Source: VAZQ01 sp036555745 (lineage in GTDB: Bacteria > Pseudomonadota > Alphaproteobacteria > Rhizobiales > Xanthobacteraceae). From it: 64,000 nt of DNA. Within the stretch, counting starts at the first letter, position 1. Every line of letters begins with the position of its first letter. Under the pieces are notes generated by a model that did not search any database, had not been told where the DNA came from, and saw nothing but the letters and a program-made list of their open reading frames with translations. Shown here one piece after another: positions 52,339 through 60,782 of this stretch. Both the position numbers and the translations under genes were made by a program. The stretch is taken from positions 1 to 64,000 of the forward strand of contig DATBKV010000190.1 in assembly GCA_036555745.1 (NCBI GenBank), written 5' to 3'.

Positions 52339-52804
52339 GATCGGGTCCCTGAGCTTGATGCAAACTCAAGCCCAAAAAACAGCCGGACGTCGCTCTCGAC
52401 TTGTCCCGCTGTTGGAAATGCCCCAGCGCGTCGCCCGTCGCGGGATGCGGTTGTGCGGGGCGAACGGGTAGTGGATGGGCCTGCTGCCGTCAAGCCATGA
52501 TCTTCGCTGCACAAAATCCGCAGCCATGCGGCAGCGGGTCGCGGCTCACGGGTCTCGGCGGCACTGCGAAGCGTTGGCGCGCGGGCGTTCCGTCCAGCTC
52601 TCAGCGCGTCAGGTCGAGATGGAAAACGCCGGTGGCGCCGCGCCCCCGGGGACCGCTCGGGGAATTGAACCGCTCCTGCTTTGGCCGTATCACCTGCCAC
52701 CTGCCCCGTCAGCGGACCACACCCAAGCGCCGAAAGCCAAGAGCTTGAAATCATTTCGCAAAGGCCTTCATGTAGCCGGCGTGACGAGCAATCGGAGTCT
52801 CGAC
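52339..52804. other. Divergent intergenic region before the ABC export genes
   Basis: No supported gene in 466 bases. The region lies between the leftward YfhO-like gene and the rightward wzm gene. A weak promoter candidate (TTGAAA at 52745-52750, 17 bases, TCATGT) and a GGAG at proper distance from the wzm ATG are the only signals seen. The wzm frame is open further upstream, but without family resemblance. Confidence 0.4.
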
Positions 52805-53617
52805 ATGACCGTTGACCTGCCGAAGCCCGTTTCGGGCACGGCGGCGGCATGGGCCGACTTGGTCGAAGGCATGTCCAAGAGTTGGATGTGGTCAGCAATG
52901 GCCATGCAGGACATCAGGATGCGGTATCGCGGCTCGCTCTTGGGCCCGTTCTGGCTGACCATCAGCATGGTCATCATGGTCGCCGCGATGGGCATGATCT
53001 ATGCTCGATTGTTCCACATGGAAATCACGCACTACCTGCCCTTTCTCACCGTCGGGCTGGTGATCTGGAATTTCGTATCCACGGTCATCATCGAGGGCTG
53101 CCAGACATTCCTGTCCGCCCAGAACATCATCACGCAGGTGCGCATGCCGTTCTCCATTCATGCCTGGCGCACGGTGTATCGCAATCTGATCGTATTGGCC
53201 CACAACGCGGTGATCGTCCCGCCGGTGCTGATCATCTTCAGCGTCCCGGTCGGCTGGACTGTCGTTTTCATCGTGCCGGCGCTGGTCATCCTCACCATCA
53301 ACGGGATCTGGATCAGCATTCTGCTTGGAATGATCAGCGCCCGCTATCGCGACGTGCCGCCCATCGTAATGAGTCTGGTCCAGGTGATATTCTTCGTTAC
53401 GCCGATCTTCTGGCCGCCGGATGCGCTGGGAACCTGGATGCAGGCACTCGCGCTGAATCCGCTGTTTGCGGCGATCGACGTGATGCGGGCGCCGCTGCTC
53501 GGGCAGTCGCCGCTCGTGTATTCATGGACCGTGCTCTTGGCCGCCACCGCGCTCGGCTGCGTCGGTACGTTTGTGCTGTTCGCCAAATTCAGATCGCGCA
53601 TCACCTATTGGATCTGA
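52805..53617 (+). CDS. wzm: Polysaccharide ABC exporter permease, Wzm/ABC-2 type
   Basis: The product is 270 residues with six membrane helices. It begins with a cytosolic stretch (MSKSWMWSAMAMQDIRMRYR), the conserved YRGSLLGPFWLTISMVIMVA entry helix, then the segment EGCQTFLSAQNIITQVRMPF and the ARYRDVPPIVMSLVQVIFFV plus PIFWPPDALG signature of O-antigen and capsule exporters. A GGAG sits about eight bases before the ATG at 52805. The Wzt-like ATPase gene starts four bases after its stop. Together they export a completed glycan on its lipid carrier across the inner membrane. Confidence 0.94.
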   Translation: MTVDLPKPVSGTAAAWADLVEGMSKSWMWSAMAMQDIRMRYRGSLLGPFWLTISMVIMVAAMGMIYARLFHMEITHYLPFLTVGLVIWNFVSTVIIEGCQTFLSAQNIITQVRMPFSIHAWRTVYRNLIVLAHNAVIVPPVLIIFSVPVGWTVVFIVPALVILTINGIWISILLGMISARYRDVPPIVMSLVQVIFFVTPIFWPPDALGTWMQALALNPLFAAIDVMRAPLLGQSPLVYSWTVLLAATALGCVGTFVLFAKFRSRITYWI

Positions 53618-53620
53618 GTA

Positions 53621-55612
53621 ATGGCCTTCATCCGTCTGCGCAATCTGTCGGTCGAGTTTCCGATATATCAGGGCGGCAGCCAGTCACTGAAAAAAATGCT
53701 GGTCGCCGCCACGACACAAGGCAACCTCGCGCGCGACGCAATGGACCGCATCAACGTGCGGGCGCTCCACGACGTGACGCTCGACATCGAGGACGGCGAC
53801 CGGCTCGGCCTGATCGGCCTCAACGGCGCCGGGAAGACCACCCTGTTGCGGGTTCTCGCCGGGATTTATTACCCCAGCCAGGGACGGGCTTATTCCTCGG
53901 GCAAGGTCTCCGCTCTGCTCGACGTATCGGTGGGCCTCAACCCGGAAGCGACCGGCCGCGAGAACATTATCCTGCGCGGCATGTACATGAATATTCATCC
54001 ACGCGAGATGCGCTCGCTGGTGGACGAGATCGCGGAATTCACCGAGCTAGGTCCCTATCTCGACATGCCGACGCGCACGTATTCTGCCGGCATGATGGTG
54101 CGACTGGGCTTCGCCGTCTCAACCTGCATTCCGCCCGAAATCCTGCTGATGGACGAGTGGCTTTCAGCGGGCGACGCAAGCTTCCTCGATAAGGCGCAGA
54201 AGCGAATGGAGAGGTTCGTCGGCAGCTCGAGCATCCTCGTGCTGGCGTCGCATTCGATGGAGCTGCTGCGTAAATGGTGCAATCGCGGCGTTATCCTTCG
54301 GCACGGACGGATCGTGGCGCACGGTGCCATCGCCGATGTGATCGCGGCCTATACCGGCAATCCGCTGCAGCCGGCGGGCACGGCTCGCGAGCCCGATGAA
54401 ATTCCCGATCATCGCGACAACACCCCCGAATGGCGCGAGCCCGAACGTGAGTTCGTTTCCGCCACAGCCGAAACAAGCGAGCTGGTACATCGCCTCGACA
54501 ACGCCGTCGGGGAGCGCAACGAGTTCCTGCGCCAGCGCGACGCGGCCCTGGGAGAACGCAACGAGCTTCTGCGCCAGCGCGATCTGGCGATCGGTCTGAA
54601 CAACCTGCAGTCCGACCGGTTGGCGCGCTATGCTCATCGCGGCGACGTGACTGCGCGTCGGGCTGCGATCGCCTCGGGCGCTCGTGCAGGGCGAACGATC
54701 GCTCCCATCGCCGGGACGCGTGATCGCATCTTGCTGTTTCTGTATCTTGCCGGAGCAGGGGGCGAGACGCTCATCGACATCCTTATTCGCAACATCGATA
54801 CCAAGGACTTTCTGGTCGTCGACAAGACGGAAACATTCCCCTCGGGATTGGGCACCTGGTCCCCTCTCGGCGTCGAGAAGGCGCTTGCGCGCTTGCAGCG
54901 GCCCCAGATCGAGGACGTGCGTTTCCTATGGGGACCCTATCCGCCCGGAATCGGCTCCCATCTACCGAAACCGTGCACCTATGCAATATTGCTGCGCGAC
55001 CCGCTGGAGCGCGCAATCTCCCACCATCGCGCGTTGGCCGCCGTGCTGGGAAAGGCGGAGCAGACGCTGGAGGACGCTGTGCTGTCTTGCCATCCGCATG
55101 CTCCACTATTCATCGATAATTACATGACGAGAATCTTGAGCGGCGTCCCGGCGCTCGATCCGGCGCAATCCAGCGCGACCACGCAACATCACCCTCGCGT
55201 TACCAGTTCCGAGTTCGAGCGCGCGGCGCGCAATCTCGACGACTCCATGCTCGCGGGCGTGGCCAACCAATTCGACGAGACCCTGATCTTGTTAGCCAAC
55301 GATTTGTGCTGGTCGCTGAGCGATATGGTCTACAAACCGGCCAACACGGCCGAGTCGAACGCGCACGCCGCCGAGACCGCGAAACCCGTTCGCGACAAGA
55401 TTTTGGAGTGGAATCGATTCGATATCGCGCTGGTCGAGCGCGCCCGTGCACACCTCGCGCGCCGCATCGCAACCTATCCCGGCGATTTCCAGAAGGACTT
55501 GGCATTATTCCGGAAAATCAATGCGCTGTTCCAGCAGGGTGCAGCGGTCGAGGATGTTCGGCGCGTGGAATACGAGCTCATGCTCGAAGATAGCGCCAAG
55601 GCGGGCGATTGA
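53621..55612 (+). CDS. wzt: Wzt-like ABC ATPase fused to a sulfotransferase-2-like domain
   Basis: The product is 663 residues. Residues 1-250 are the exporter ATPase: Walker A GLNGAGKTT (66-74), signature YSAGMMVRLGFA (154-165), Walker B ILLMDEW (174-180) and switch His211. Residues 296-325 hold two 14-residue repeats (ERNEFLRQRDAALG and ERNELLRQRDLAIG), probably a coiled coil. Residues 370-640 match the sulfotransferase-2 fold: LYLAGAGGETL (374-384) in place of the PAPS 5'-phosphosulfate loop, RDPLERAISHH (459-469) as the 3'-phosphate motif, then NYMTRILSG, ANQFDETLILLANDLCW and WNRFDIALVERARAHL. The usual loop Lys (PKTGG) is Gly here, so catalysis is doubtful. This tail replaces the normal Wzt carbohydrate-binding domain. 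Confidence 0.88.
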   Translation: MAFIRLRNLSVEFPIYQGGSQSLKKMLVAATTQGNLARDAMDRINVRALHDVTLDIEDGDRLGLIGLNGAGKTTLLRVLAGIYYPSQGRAYSSGKVSALLDVSVGLNPEATGRENIILRGMYMNIHPREMRSLVDEIAEFTELGPYLDMPTRTYSAGMMVRLGFAVSTCIPPEILLMDEWLSAGDASFLDKAQKRMERFVGSSSILVLASHSMELLRKWCNRGVILRHGRIVAHGAIADVIAAYTGNPLQPAGTAREPDEIPDHRDNTPEWREPEREFVSATAETSELVHRLDNAVGERNEFLRQRDAALGERNELLRQRDLAIGLNNLQSDRLARYAHRGDVTARRAAIASGARAGRTIAPIAGTRDRILLFLYLAGAGGETLIDILIRNIDTKDFLVVDKTETFPSGLGTWSPLGVEKALARLQRPQIEDVRFLWGPYPPGIGSHLPKPCTYAILLRDPLERAISHHRALAAVLGKAEQTLEDAVLSCHPHAPLFIDNYMTRILSGVPALDPAQSSATTQHHPRVTSSEFERAARNLDDSMLAGVANQFDETLILLANDLCWSLSDMVYKPANTAESNAHAAETAKPVRDKILEWNRFDIALVERARAHLARRIATYPGDFQKDLALFRKINALFQQGAAVEDVRRVEYELMLEDSAKAGD

Positions 55613-55761
55613 GCCGAGCGGAACATGTCCCATAGCGTCTGCGTGGCCGTGACATTCGCTGAAGACATGCCGAAACTTGGGTCAGCGCAGGCGGACGAGC
55701 GCGGCGGAGAGCTTGCGCGCCGCGCCGCACTCTTGCGCGGCGTCCAGAGGGCGACGTGATC

Positions 55762-56754
55762 ATGAGCACGGTTGCTGTCGTTCTGTGCAATTACAATCAC
55801 GCGCGATACTTGCCCGACTCGCTCGGTCATATCTACCGCCAGACCCGGCCGGCCGATCAGGTCCTGGCGATCGACGACGGCTCGACCGACGGGAGCTGGG
55901 ATATCATCCAGAAGTTTGCCCGCGAGCATTCGAATCTGGAGGCCTATGCCAATGCACGAAATCTCGGACTCGAGGCCTCGATCGCCAAGGCACTGCAGTT
56001 GGTCCGTTGCGATCATCTCGTCTGGGCAGCGGCAGACGATCGGCTGCTGCCGGCTTTCCTCGAGCGCAACATGGCGGTTCTGGCGCGCCATCCCGCTGCC
56101 GCCTTAAGCTTTTCCGAGGTCGCAGTGCTCAAAGGTGACAGCGAGGAGGTCGATCGGTTTGCCACCAATCCCACGGCGCCACGGGTTTTCGACCTCAGCG
56201 GGCTGCCGGAATTTCTTTCCCCCGGCGAGCTGCGCCAGCGGATGAAGCGCGCCTACCTGCCGATCGCCTCAAATACCGCGGTGATAGCCGTCGACGCGCT
56301 CCAGGAATTCGGAGGCTTTCCGGCACCGCTGCGCTGGTTTGCCGATTCTTTCGTCTGCATGGCGCTGGCGATGCGCCACGGCGCCTGCGTGATCGCGGAG
56401 CCGCTCGCGCTCATCCGCTCGCACCCGGACAGCTATTCGCAGCGCATGCAGGACGAGGCACAGCAGCGCCAAGTCCTGGAGGCGCTGTTGGATCTGCTGG
56501 CGCGCCCTGAGTTGCGCGACATTCGCGCGTTCGTGCGCGACTGTCCCTCCAACTTGACTGTGTATGATCCGTTGATACTCAAGCTCCTGTCCGAGCGCCG
56601 GCGCGATTGGGATCTGATGATGGCCTACGCGCCCTGGAAGCTACGCCAATGCGCGGCTTGGACGGGGGACACCGCCTACACTCTCGCTGCCCGGCTCAAC
56701 GACGCTGCCCGCAAGGGGCTCCACAGGATGCGCGTACGCGGAAACCGAAGCTAG
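55762..56754 (+). CDS. Family 2 glycosyltransferase
   Basis: The product is 330 residues. N-terminal GT-A domain: VAVVLCNYNHARYLPDSLGH, AIDDGSTDGSWDII, VWAAADDRLLPAFLERN. The later conserved stretch ALAMRHGACVIAEPLALIRS closely matches the second domain of the bidomain enzyme at 42584-44788. The C-terminus is basic. ATG at 55762 is used, with a GTG two codons earlier as an alternative. It follows the Wzt-like gene by 149 bases in the same direction and may be co-transcribed with the exporter. It is one of a local group of related GT2 enzymes. Sugar specificity unknown. Confidence 0.92.
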   Translation: MSTVAVVLCNYNHARYLPDSLGHIYRQTRPADQVLAIDDGSTDGSWDIIQKFAREHSNLEAYANARNLGLEASIAKALQLVRCDHLVWAAADDRLLPAFLERNMAVLARHPAAALSFSEVAVLKGDSEEVDRFATNPTAPRVFDLSGLPEFLSPGELRQRMKRAYLPIASNTAVIAVDALQEFGGFPAPLRWFADSFVCMALAMRHGACVIAEPLALIRSHPDSYSQRMQDEAQQRQVLEALLDLLARPELRDIRAFVRDCPSNLTVYDPLILKLLSERRRDWDLMMAYAPWKLRQCAAWTGDTAYTLAARLNDAARKGLHRMRVRGNRS

Positions 56755-56877
56755 ATCACCCTCTTGGATATCGCCCCCACGACATTGCTAGGCACAGCCG
56801 ACATCCGGCGTCGCAATCTCCACACTGAATAGTACTATCCATACATTCCGCGTCGAGCTTGCGGCACTCCGAGCCGC

Positions 56878-58122
56878 TCACGCGATGACGTTCGCCTTCC
56901 TGAGAAATCCCCACACATCGAGCACCGGCTTGCCGGCGAAATCGAGCTCGCGATAGGCCGAGTGCGGCGCGCACAGGATGAGGAGGTCGCTGCGCGCGAT
57001 CACCTCGTCGAGCGCGACCAGCTCGGGGTCGCTGGTCACGAATGGATCCGTGGTCAGCACCGCGCCGGCGAGATTGGCGAGCGCCTTCTTGAACTTGTAG
57101 CTCAGCGAAGCGCGGGTGTCGTCGATGTCGGCCTTGAACGCCATGCCGAGCAGGCCGACGGTCATGCCGGAGAGATCGTAGCGGCGGCGCAGATCGTCGC
57201 AGATATGCAGCACCAGGCCCTCATTCACCAGCATGGCGGCGTTGCCCAGGCTGAACTGGTTCTGCGCGAAAGCGGCGAGCTGCGCCGTGTCCTTCATCAG
57301 GCAGGGACCGGCGGCGAGCCCGGGGGTGGGAATGCCGCGCGCGCGCGGATAGTTGCGCTTCATCGCGTCGGAGATCCTGCGGTAATCGAGGCCGGCCGCT
57401 TTCGCGATCAGGTAGAACTGGTTGGCGGTCGCGAATTCGATGTAGCGGTAGGCATTGTTGAACAGCTTCGCCAACTCGGCCTCGCGCGGCGCCACCGTGA
57501 CCAGCTCGGGCGCGATCGCCGCGAACAGCTTGGCCGCGGCCGCCGCGGCCGCAGGCGTGGTGCCGCTGATGATCTGCGGCGTCTCCTTGAGCTCGCTGAT
57601 GCCGTGCCCCTGCACCATGCGCTCCGGGCAGAACGCGACCATGAGGTTGCGGTTGTGGCGCTTGAGATAGCCGTCGAGCCATTCGGTGGTGCCGGGGAAT
57701 ACGGTCGAGCGCAGCACCAGGAGCTGGCCGTCGGCGAGGTACGGCAGCAGCGCGTCGATGCAATCCAGTACCACCTTGCGCACCGGATTGAGGAACTCGT
57801 CGATCGGAGTGCCGATGGTGATGATGAGCGCGCCGCGCGTGGAGATGTCCGCGGGCGCGGAAGTGAATACCAGCCGGTCCTGCTCGAGCGCCTTGGCGAG
57901 CAGCGACTCGCCGCCGTGCTCGATGAACGGCAGCCGGCCTGAGCGTAGCGTCTCCAGCGCGGCGCGGTTGGTGTCGTGGACGTTGACGCGGAACCCGGCC
58001 TCGGCGAAGGCCAGCACCAGCGGGATACCGACGTGGCCGCCGCCGCCCACCACGGTGAGGTCCGCCGCGGTGCCGGCCGGGGCGGGCACCGTTCCACTCG
58101 ACTGCGCATCCGCGAAATTCAC
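56878..58122 (-). CDS. UDP-N-acetylmannosaminuronate dehydrogenase-like enzyme (WecC type)
   Basis: The product is about 414 residues. The NAD domain reads TVVGGGGHVGIPLVLAFAEA, with a His in place of the usual aromatic residue in GxGxxG-H/Y. Central parts: STVFPGTTEWLDGYLKRH, FCPERMVQGHGISELKETP, AELAKLFNNAYRYIEFATAN. The catalytic Cys is in AAGPCLMKDTAQLA. C-terminal AFKADIDDTRASLSYKFKKAL completes the family. It oxidises a UDP-HexNAc or UDP-hexose to the uronate; the subgroup is closest to WecC/ManNAcA dehydrogenases. GTG 58122 is preferred since GGGGAG lies nine bases upstream; a TTG at 58128 is the alternative. A third nucleotide-sugar dehydrogenase in this window. Confidence 0.9.
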   Translation of the reverse strand: MNFADAQSSGTVPAPAGTAADLTVVGGGGHVGIPLVLAFAEAGFRVNVHDTNRAALETLRSGRLPFIEHGGESLLAKALEQDRLVFTSAPADISTRGALIITIGTPIDEFLNPVRKVVLDCIDALLPYLADGQLLVLRSTVFPGTTEWLDGYLKRHNRNLMVAFCPERMVQGHGISELKETPQIISGTTPAAAAAAAKLFAAIAPELVTVAPREAELAKLFNNAYRYIEFATANQFYLIAKAAGLDYRRISDAMKRNYPRARGIPTPGLAAGPCLMKDTAQLAAFAQNQFSLGNAAMLVNEGLVLHICDDLRRRYDLSGMTVGLLGMAFKADIDDTRASLSYKFKKALANLAGAVLTTDPFVTSDPELVALDEVIARSDLLILCAPHSAYRELDFAGKPVLDVWGFLRKANVIA

Positions 58123-58128
58123 GTGCAA

Positions 58129-58449
58129 GGGCTCCCCGGCTCACGCACAAGCCCGCAAGCTCGCGCCTGCGACTGTTAACCGAGAGCGGCGGATTATACA
58201 AAGCGGGTGCGGGAGGTTCCGCCCCAATAGCTTCATTTTGTAGTTGACTGCGTTACGCAATTGACGTATGAAAGGCGCATGTTCGAGAACTGGGCCACGA
58301 GATGTGCTCCACTGCCCTCCGTCGGGCGCGCCGGCGCCAGTCTTCGCCCCCGGCTGCCACAACTGCTGATACCCCTCAACCAGCCGCCCATTGTTTTCGC
58401 GCTGTTCTTTGCAACGAATATTGCCCGTCAAGGTTGCGCCCCCTCGAGA
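58129..58449. other. Intergenic region with promoter candidates
   Basis: No gene is supported in this stretch of about 320 bases. It holds a consensus -10 element for the dehydrogenase gene to its left (listed separately) and a plus-strand element TTGACT (58244-58249), 17-base spacer, TATGAA (58267-58272). The latter would transcribe antisense to the gene that ends at 58450 and is similar to one at 7529. Confidence 0.35.
58193..58198 (-). promoter_or_regulatory. Candidate -10 element for the dehydrogenase gene
   Basis: On the minus strand these bases read TATAAT, a perfect sigma70 -10 hexamer. The transcript would start about 64 bases before the GTG at 58122. The -35 region at the correct distance is poor (no TTGACA), so an activator or extended -10 may be needed. 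Confidence 0.4.
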
Positions 58450-59664
58450 TCAAGCCGGGCCATTGCCGCGAGCGAACCCGGCGAAGGCCGCGACGGCCGA
58501 TCCGATATCCGCACGCCGCCGGCTTCCGACCATGATCTGCGACGCTCCTGGGTTTCCGCCGACGCGCTCGGAGCCCAAGCAATCGGCATCCTCGAGCGGG
58601 ACGTAGATGCCGGGGCGGCCGGCGGAGTGGGCGGCAAGCCCCGCGACATCGAGCACACCGAGATAGCCGTCCGCGACCTGCGCCAGGCAGATCGTATCCT
58701 GCAAGCTCAAGCCCTGGTGACGCGCGAACCGCAGATGCGCCGGCCATTGCCGCCATTGCGAAGGCGTAAGGCAATTGAGCACGACGAAAGCCAGCTCTGG
58801 ATCGCGTGCATGCAAGCCCGCGATCAGCCCGAGCCAGAGCTCGAGCTCTTGCGGCTCGACCGTCCCATCCTCACACTCGCGCAGCCCGACCGCCACAACG
58901 AACCGGCCGGGCAGCGCCAATTTCAAAAAATCATTGGCATGTTTGCGCCCAAACTGCAGCAGCTTGACGCCGCCGCGTGTTCCGCGGCGTGCGACTTCGC
59001 ACAGCATATCAGGGGGAATGTTCGCGAGGTCGGTCACGCCCGCAGCGGTACGTCGCCGAAGCAAATCCTGTTCCGACGGGAGCACCGGGGCGGCGCCTGT
59101 CAAAAAGCCGCCGTTCCAGAACACCGCAAAGCTGCGAACGCGCTCGAGCATGAGCGCGATCGAGAAAAGATCGAACAGCCGTTCGTCGCTCTCCCACTGG
59201 CCTGCCACGAGCAATGCCATATCGACCTGCGAATCGTCCTTCTCTCCCAGGGCCGGAGGAAGCACGTGGTTCTGCCAGACCAGCAGATTCCTCAGCATTC
59301 TTTGGTCAACTGGCCCGCCGACTCGCAGCGCAAAATTTCGGCCTTCGGAGGACGCCAGCTCACGCGTCTTCGTGTGCACCGACAATCGCAACACCAGGAT
59401 GCGGCAGATGTGGCCGACGAGCGGCTTGCCGATTGCCGTGCCATGCAAGAACTCGCGGAGCTGGGACGATGATGCGATCGTGTCGGCGAGCGGATCGTTT
59501 GCTGCGCCCCCCTCGCCTGCTCTCCCCCTCGCTTTCGGAAGCGCAAGCCAAACGACGGCGACGCTGAGAGCGACGGCCTGCGCGACGCGGCGCACGGCCC
59601 AATTGGGATGCCGCACCCAGACTTCGGCGAGCAGATAGGGACGCAGCAGAAGCCAACGCATCAT
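58450..59664 (-). CDS. Unrecognised GT-B-like protein (partner 2)
   Basis: The product is 404 residues. A membrane-associated N-terminus (MMRWLLLRPYLLAEVWVRHP, then VAQAVALSVAVVWLALP) leads to a large soluble region with GRNFALRVGGPVDQRML, SFAVFWNGGFLTGAAPVLPS, RFVVAVGLRECEDG and CLAQVADGYLGVLDVAGLAA. The last part (repeated beta-alpha units ending AHSAGRPGIYVPLEDADC) resembles the donor-binding half of GT-B glycosyltransferases, but no family could be named. Its ATG overlaps the stop of the upstream gene (ATGATG/TGA), so the two are translationally coupled. The same general fold in both suggests a pair. Confidence 0.7.
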   Translation of the reverse strand: MMRWLLLRPYLLAEVWVRHPNWAVRRVAQAVALSVAVVWLALPKARGRAGEGGAANDPLADTIASSSQLREFLHGTAIGKPLVGHICRILVLRLSVHTKTRELASSEGRNFALRVGGPVDQRMLRNLLVWQNHVLPPALGEKDDSQVDMALLVAGQWESDERLFDLFSIALMLERVRSFAVFWNGGFLTGAAPVLPSEQDLLRRRTAAGVTDLANIPPDMLCEVARRGTRGGVKLLQFGRKHANDFLKLALPGRFVVAVGLRECEDGTVEPQELELWLGLIAGLHARDPELAFVVLNCLTPSQWRQWPAHLRFARHQGLSLQDTICLAQVADGYLGVLDVAGLAAHSAGRPGIYVPLEDADCLGSERVGGNPGASQIMVGSRRRADIGSAVAAFAGFARGNGPA

Positions 59665-60749
59665 GCGCCACCGGTCCCGGCGAAACGGGGGGTGCCGCCG
59701 TGCCCGGTGACCGCCGCCCGGCCGGGCGCGCCTGCGTGCCGCGCGCTGCCGGAATAGAGCTCGTCGAACAGAGCCAGCAACTCCTCGGTGGTCTCGCGCC
59801 GCCAGGTCAGTACCTGATTGGCCTTGGCGAATGGGTAATGTCGATCGTTCAGTGAAATCTCCGCGTAGCGCGCGAAACTGTGCTCCACATTGATGATGGC
59901 GTAGGCTACGTCGGTGAAAGTGGCGAAGGTGGCAAATCCGCTCGATGTGCCCATGAACAGAGCCGCGATTCTCAGGAGCGCAAGCTCGTGCGCGAGCCGT
60001 AGACCCCAGGCGCGCGGTATGAAGACGTTTTGGCGGTAGGCCAGCCGATGTTCCCACTCCTGAAATCCGCCGACCATGACGAACAGCACCTCGGGCCGCT
60101 TCTCGCCGATCGTGTCGATGAAGGCGTGCCAGGCCGGCAGCGGGGCATCGCGATAGGTGACGGTGGGAGTTTCGGTCAGTGTGCTCTGGCGCGGATTGAT
60201 GATCACGAGAGGTCGTTGGCCTAATTCCCTCGTGTGGAATCGGCGCGCCCAGCTTTCGTAACCGCGTGGCGCAGAAAGCCGTGGAAGATAGCCCAGTCGG
60301 GCATGGAAGGCATTGATGCGGCGGTGGTCGATCGGAAAATCCTGGCGCATCTTGAGGTGGCTCGGCAGGTCTGGCCACATCGGCCGCCCGCTGCGATGAT
60401 GCAGCGCCACCATGAAACTGAAGGTCTGCACGTCACGGATAAGCTGCAGAGATTTCAAGAACGGATTACAGCCGAACACCGGCATGATGTTGTCGAGATG
60501 GGCAATGTAGTTGGTGCGGGTAACGAACGTCTGCTGACGGGCCGATGGCCGCTCCGGATTGACCATCACGATGATATCAATCTCGCGCAGATCTCGCTCG
60601 ATCGCCATGATTGCGAGGTTCACCTGGTTGGTCAGCAGATCTCCGAGCGCATAGTGCTGGTAGGAGAAATCGAATATTCCGAGCAATGCCGGCCGTTCGC
60701 CGGCGCTCGGTTTCGTGTCTTTCTCGTTGTAGCCCTCCTGCAAGATCAT
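59661..60749 (-). CDS. Unrecognised GT-B-like protein (partner 1)
   Basis: The product is 362 residues and soluble. It reads LGIFDFSYQHYALGDLLTNQ, DIIVMVNPERPSARQQTFV, RPLVIINPRQSTLTETPTV, VLFVMVGGFQEWEHRLAY and AALFMGTSSGFATFATFTDV. The GTSSG-x-x-x-x-A pattern near the C-terminus is like the donor-phosphate loop of GT-B enzymes of the heptosyl/fucosyl type. No convincing family assignment was possible. Its stop overlaps the start of the next gene by four bases. A GT2-like gene lies 33 bases upstream in the same direction. It may modify or extend the exported glycan, by context only. Confidence 0.7.
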   Translation of the reverse strand: MILQEGYNEKDTKPSAGERPALLGIFDFSYQHYALGDLLTNQVNLAIMAIERDLREIDIIVMVNPERPSARQQTFVTRTNYIAHLDNIMPVFGCNPFLKSLQLIRDVQTFSFMVALHHRSGRPMWPDLPSHLKMRQDFPIDHRRINAFHARLGYLPRLSAPRGYESWARRFHTRELGQRPLVIINPRQSTLTETPTVTYRDAPLPAWHAFIDTIGEKRPEVLFVMVGGFQEWEHRLAYRQNVFIPRAWGLRLAHELALLRIAALFMGTSSGFATFATFTDVAYAIINVEHSFARYAEISLNDRHYPFAKANQVLTWRRETTEELLALFDELYSGSARHAGAPGRAAVTGHGGTPRFAGTGGA

Positions 60750-60782
60750 GCGGCTCGACCGTCCTCGGCGTGTTGCGCGTGG

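Noticed and set aside
59665..60378. Minus-strand frame extending the 58450 gene upstream
   Set aside because: It overlaps the well-formed gene at 59661-60749 in another frame. The ATG at 59664 gives clean coupling.
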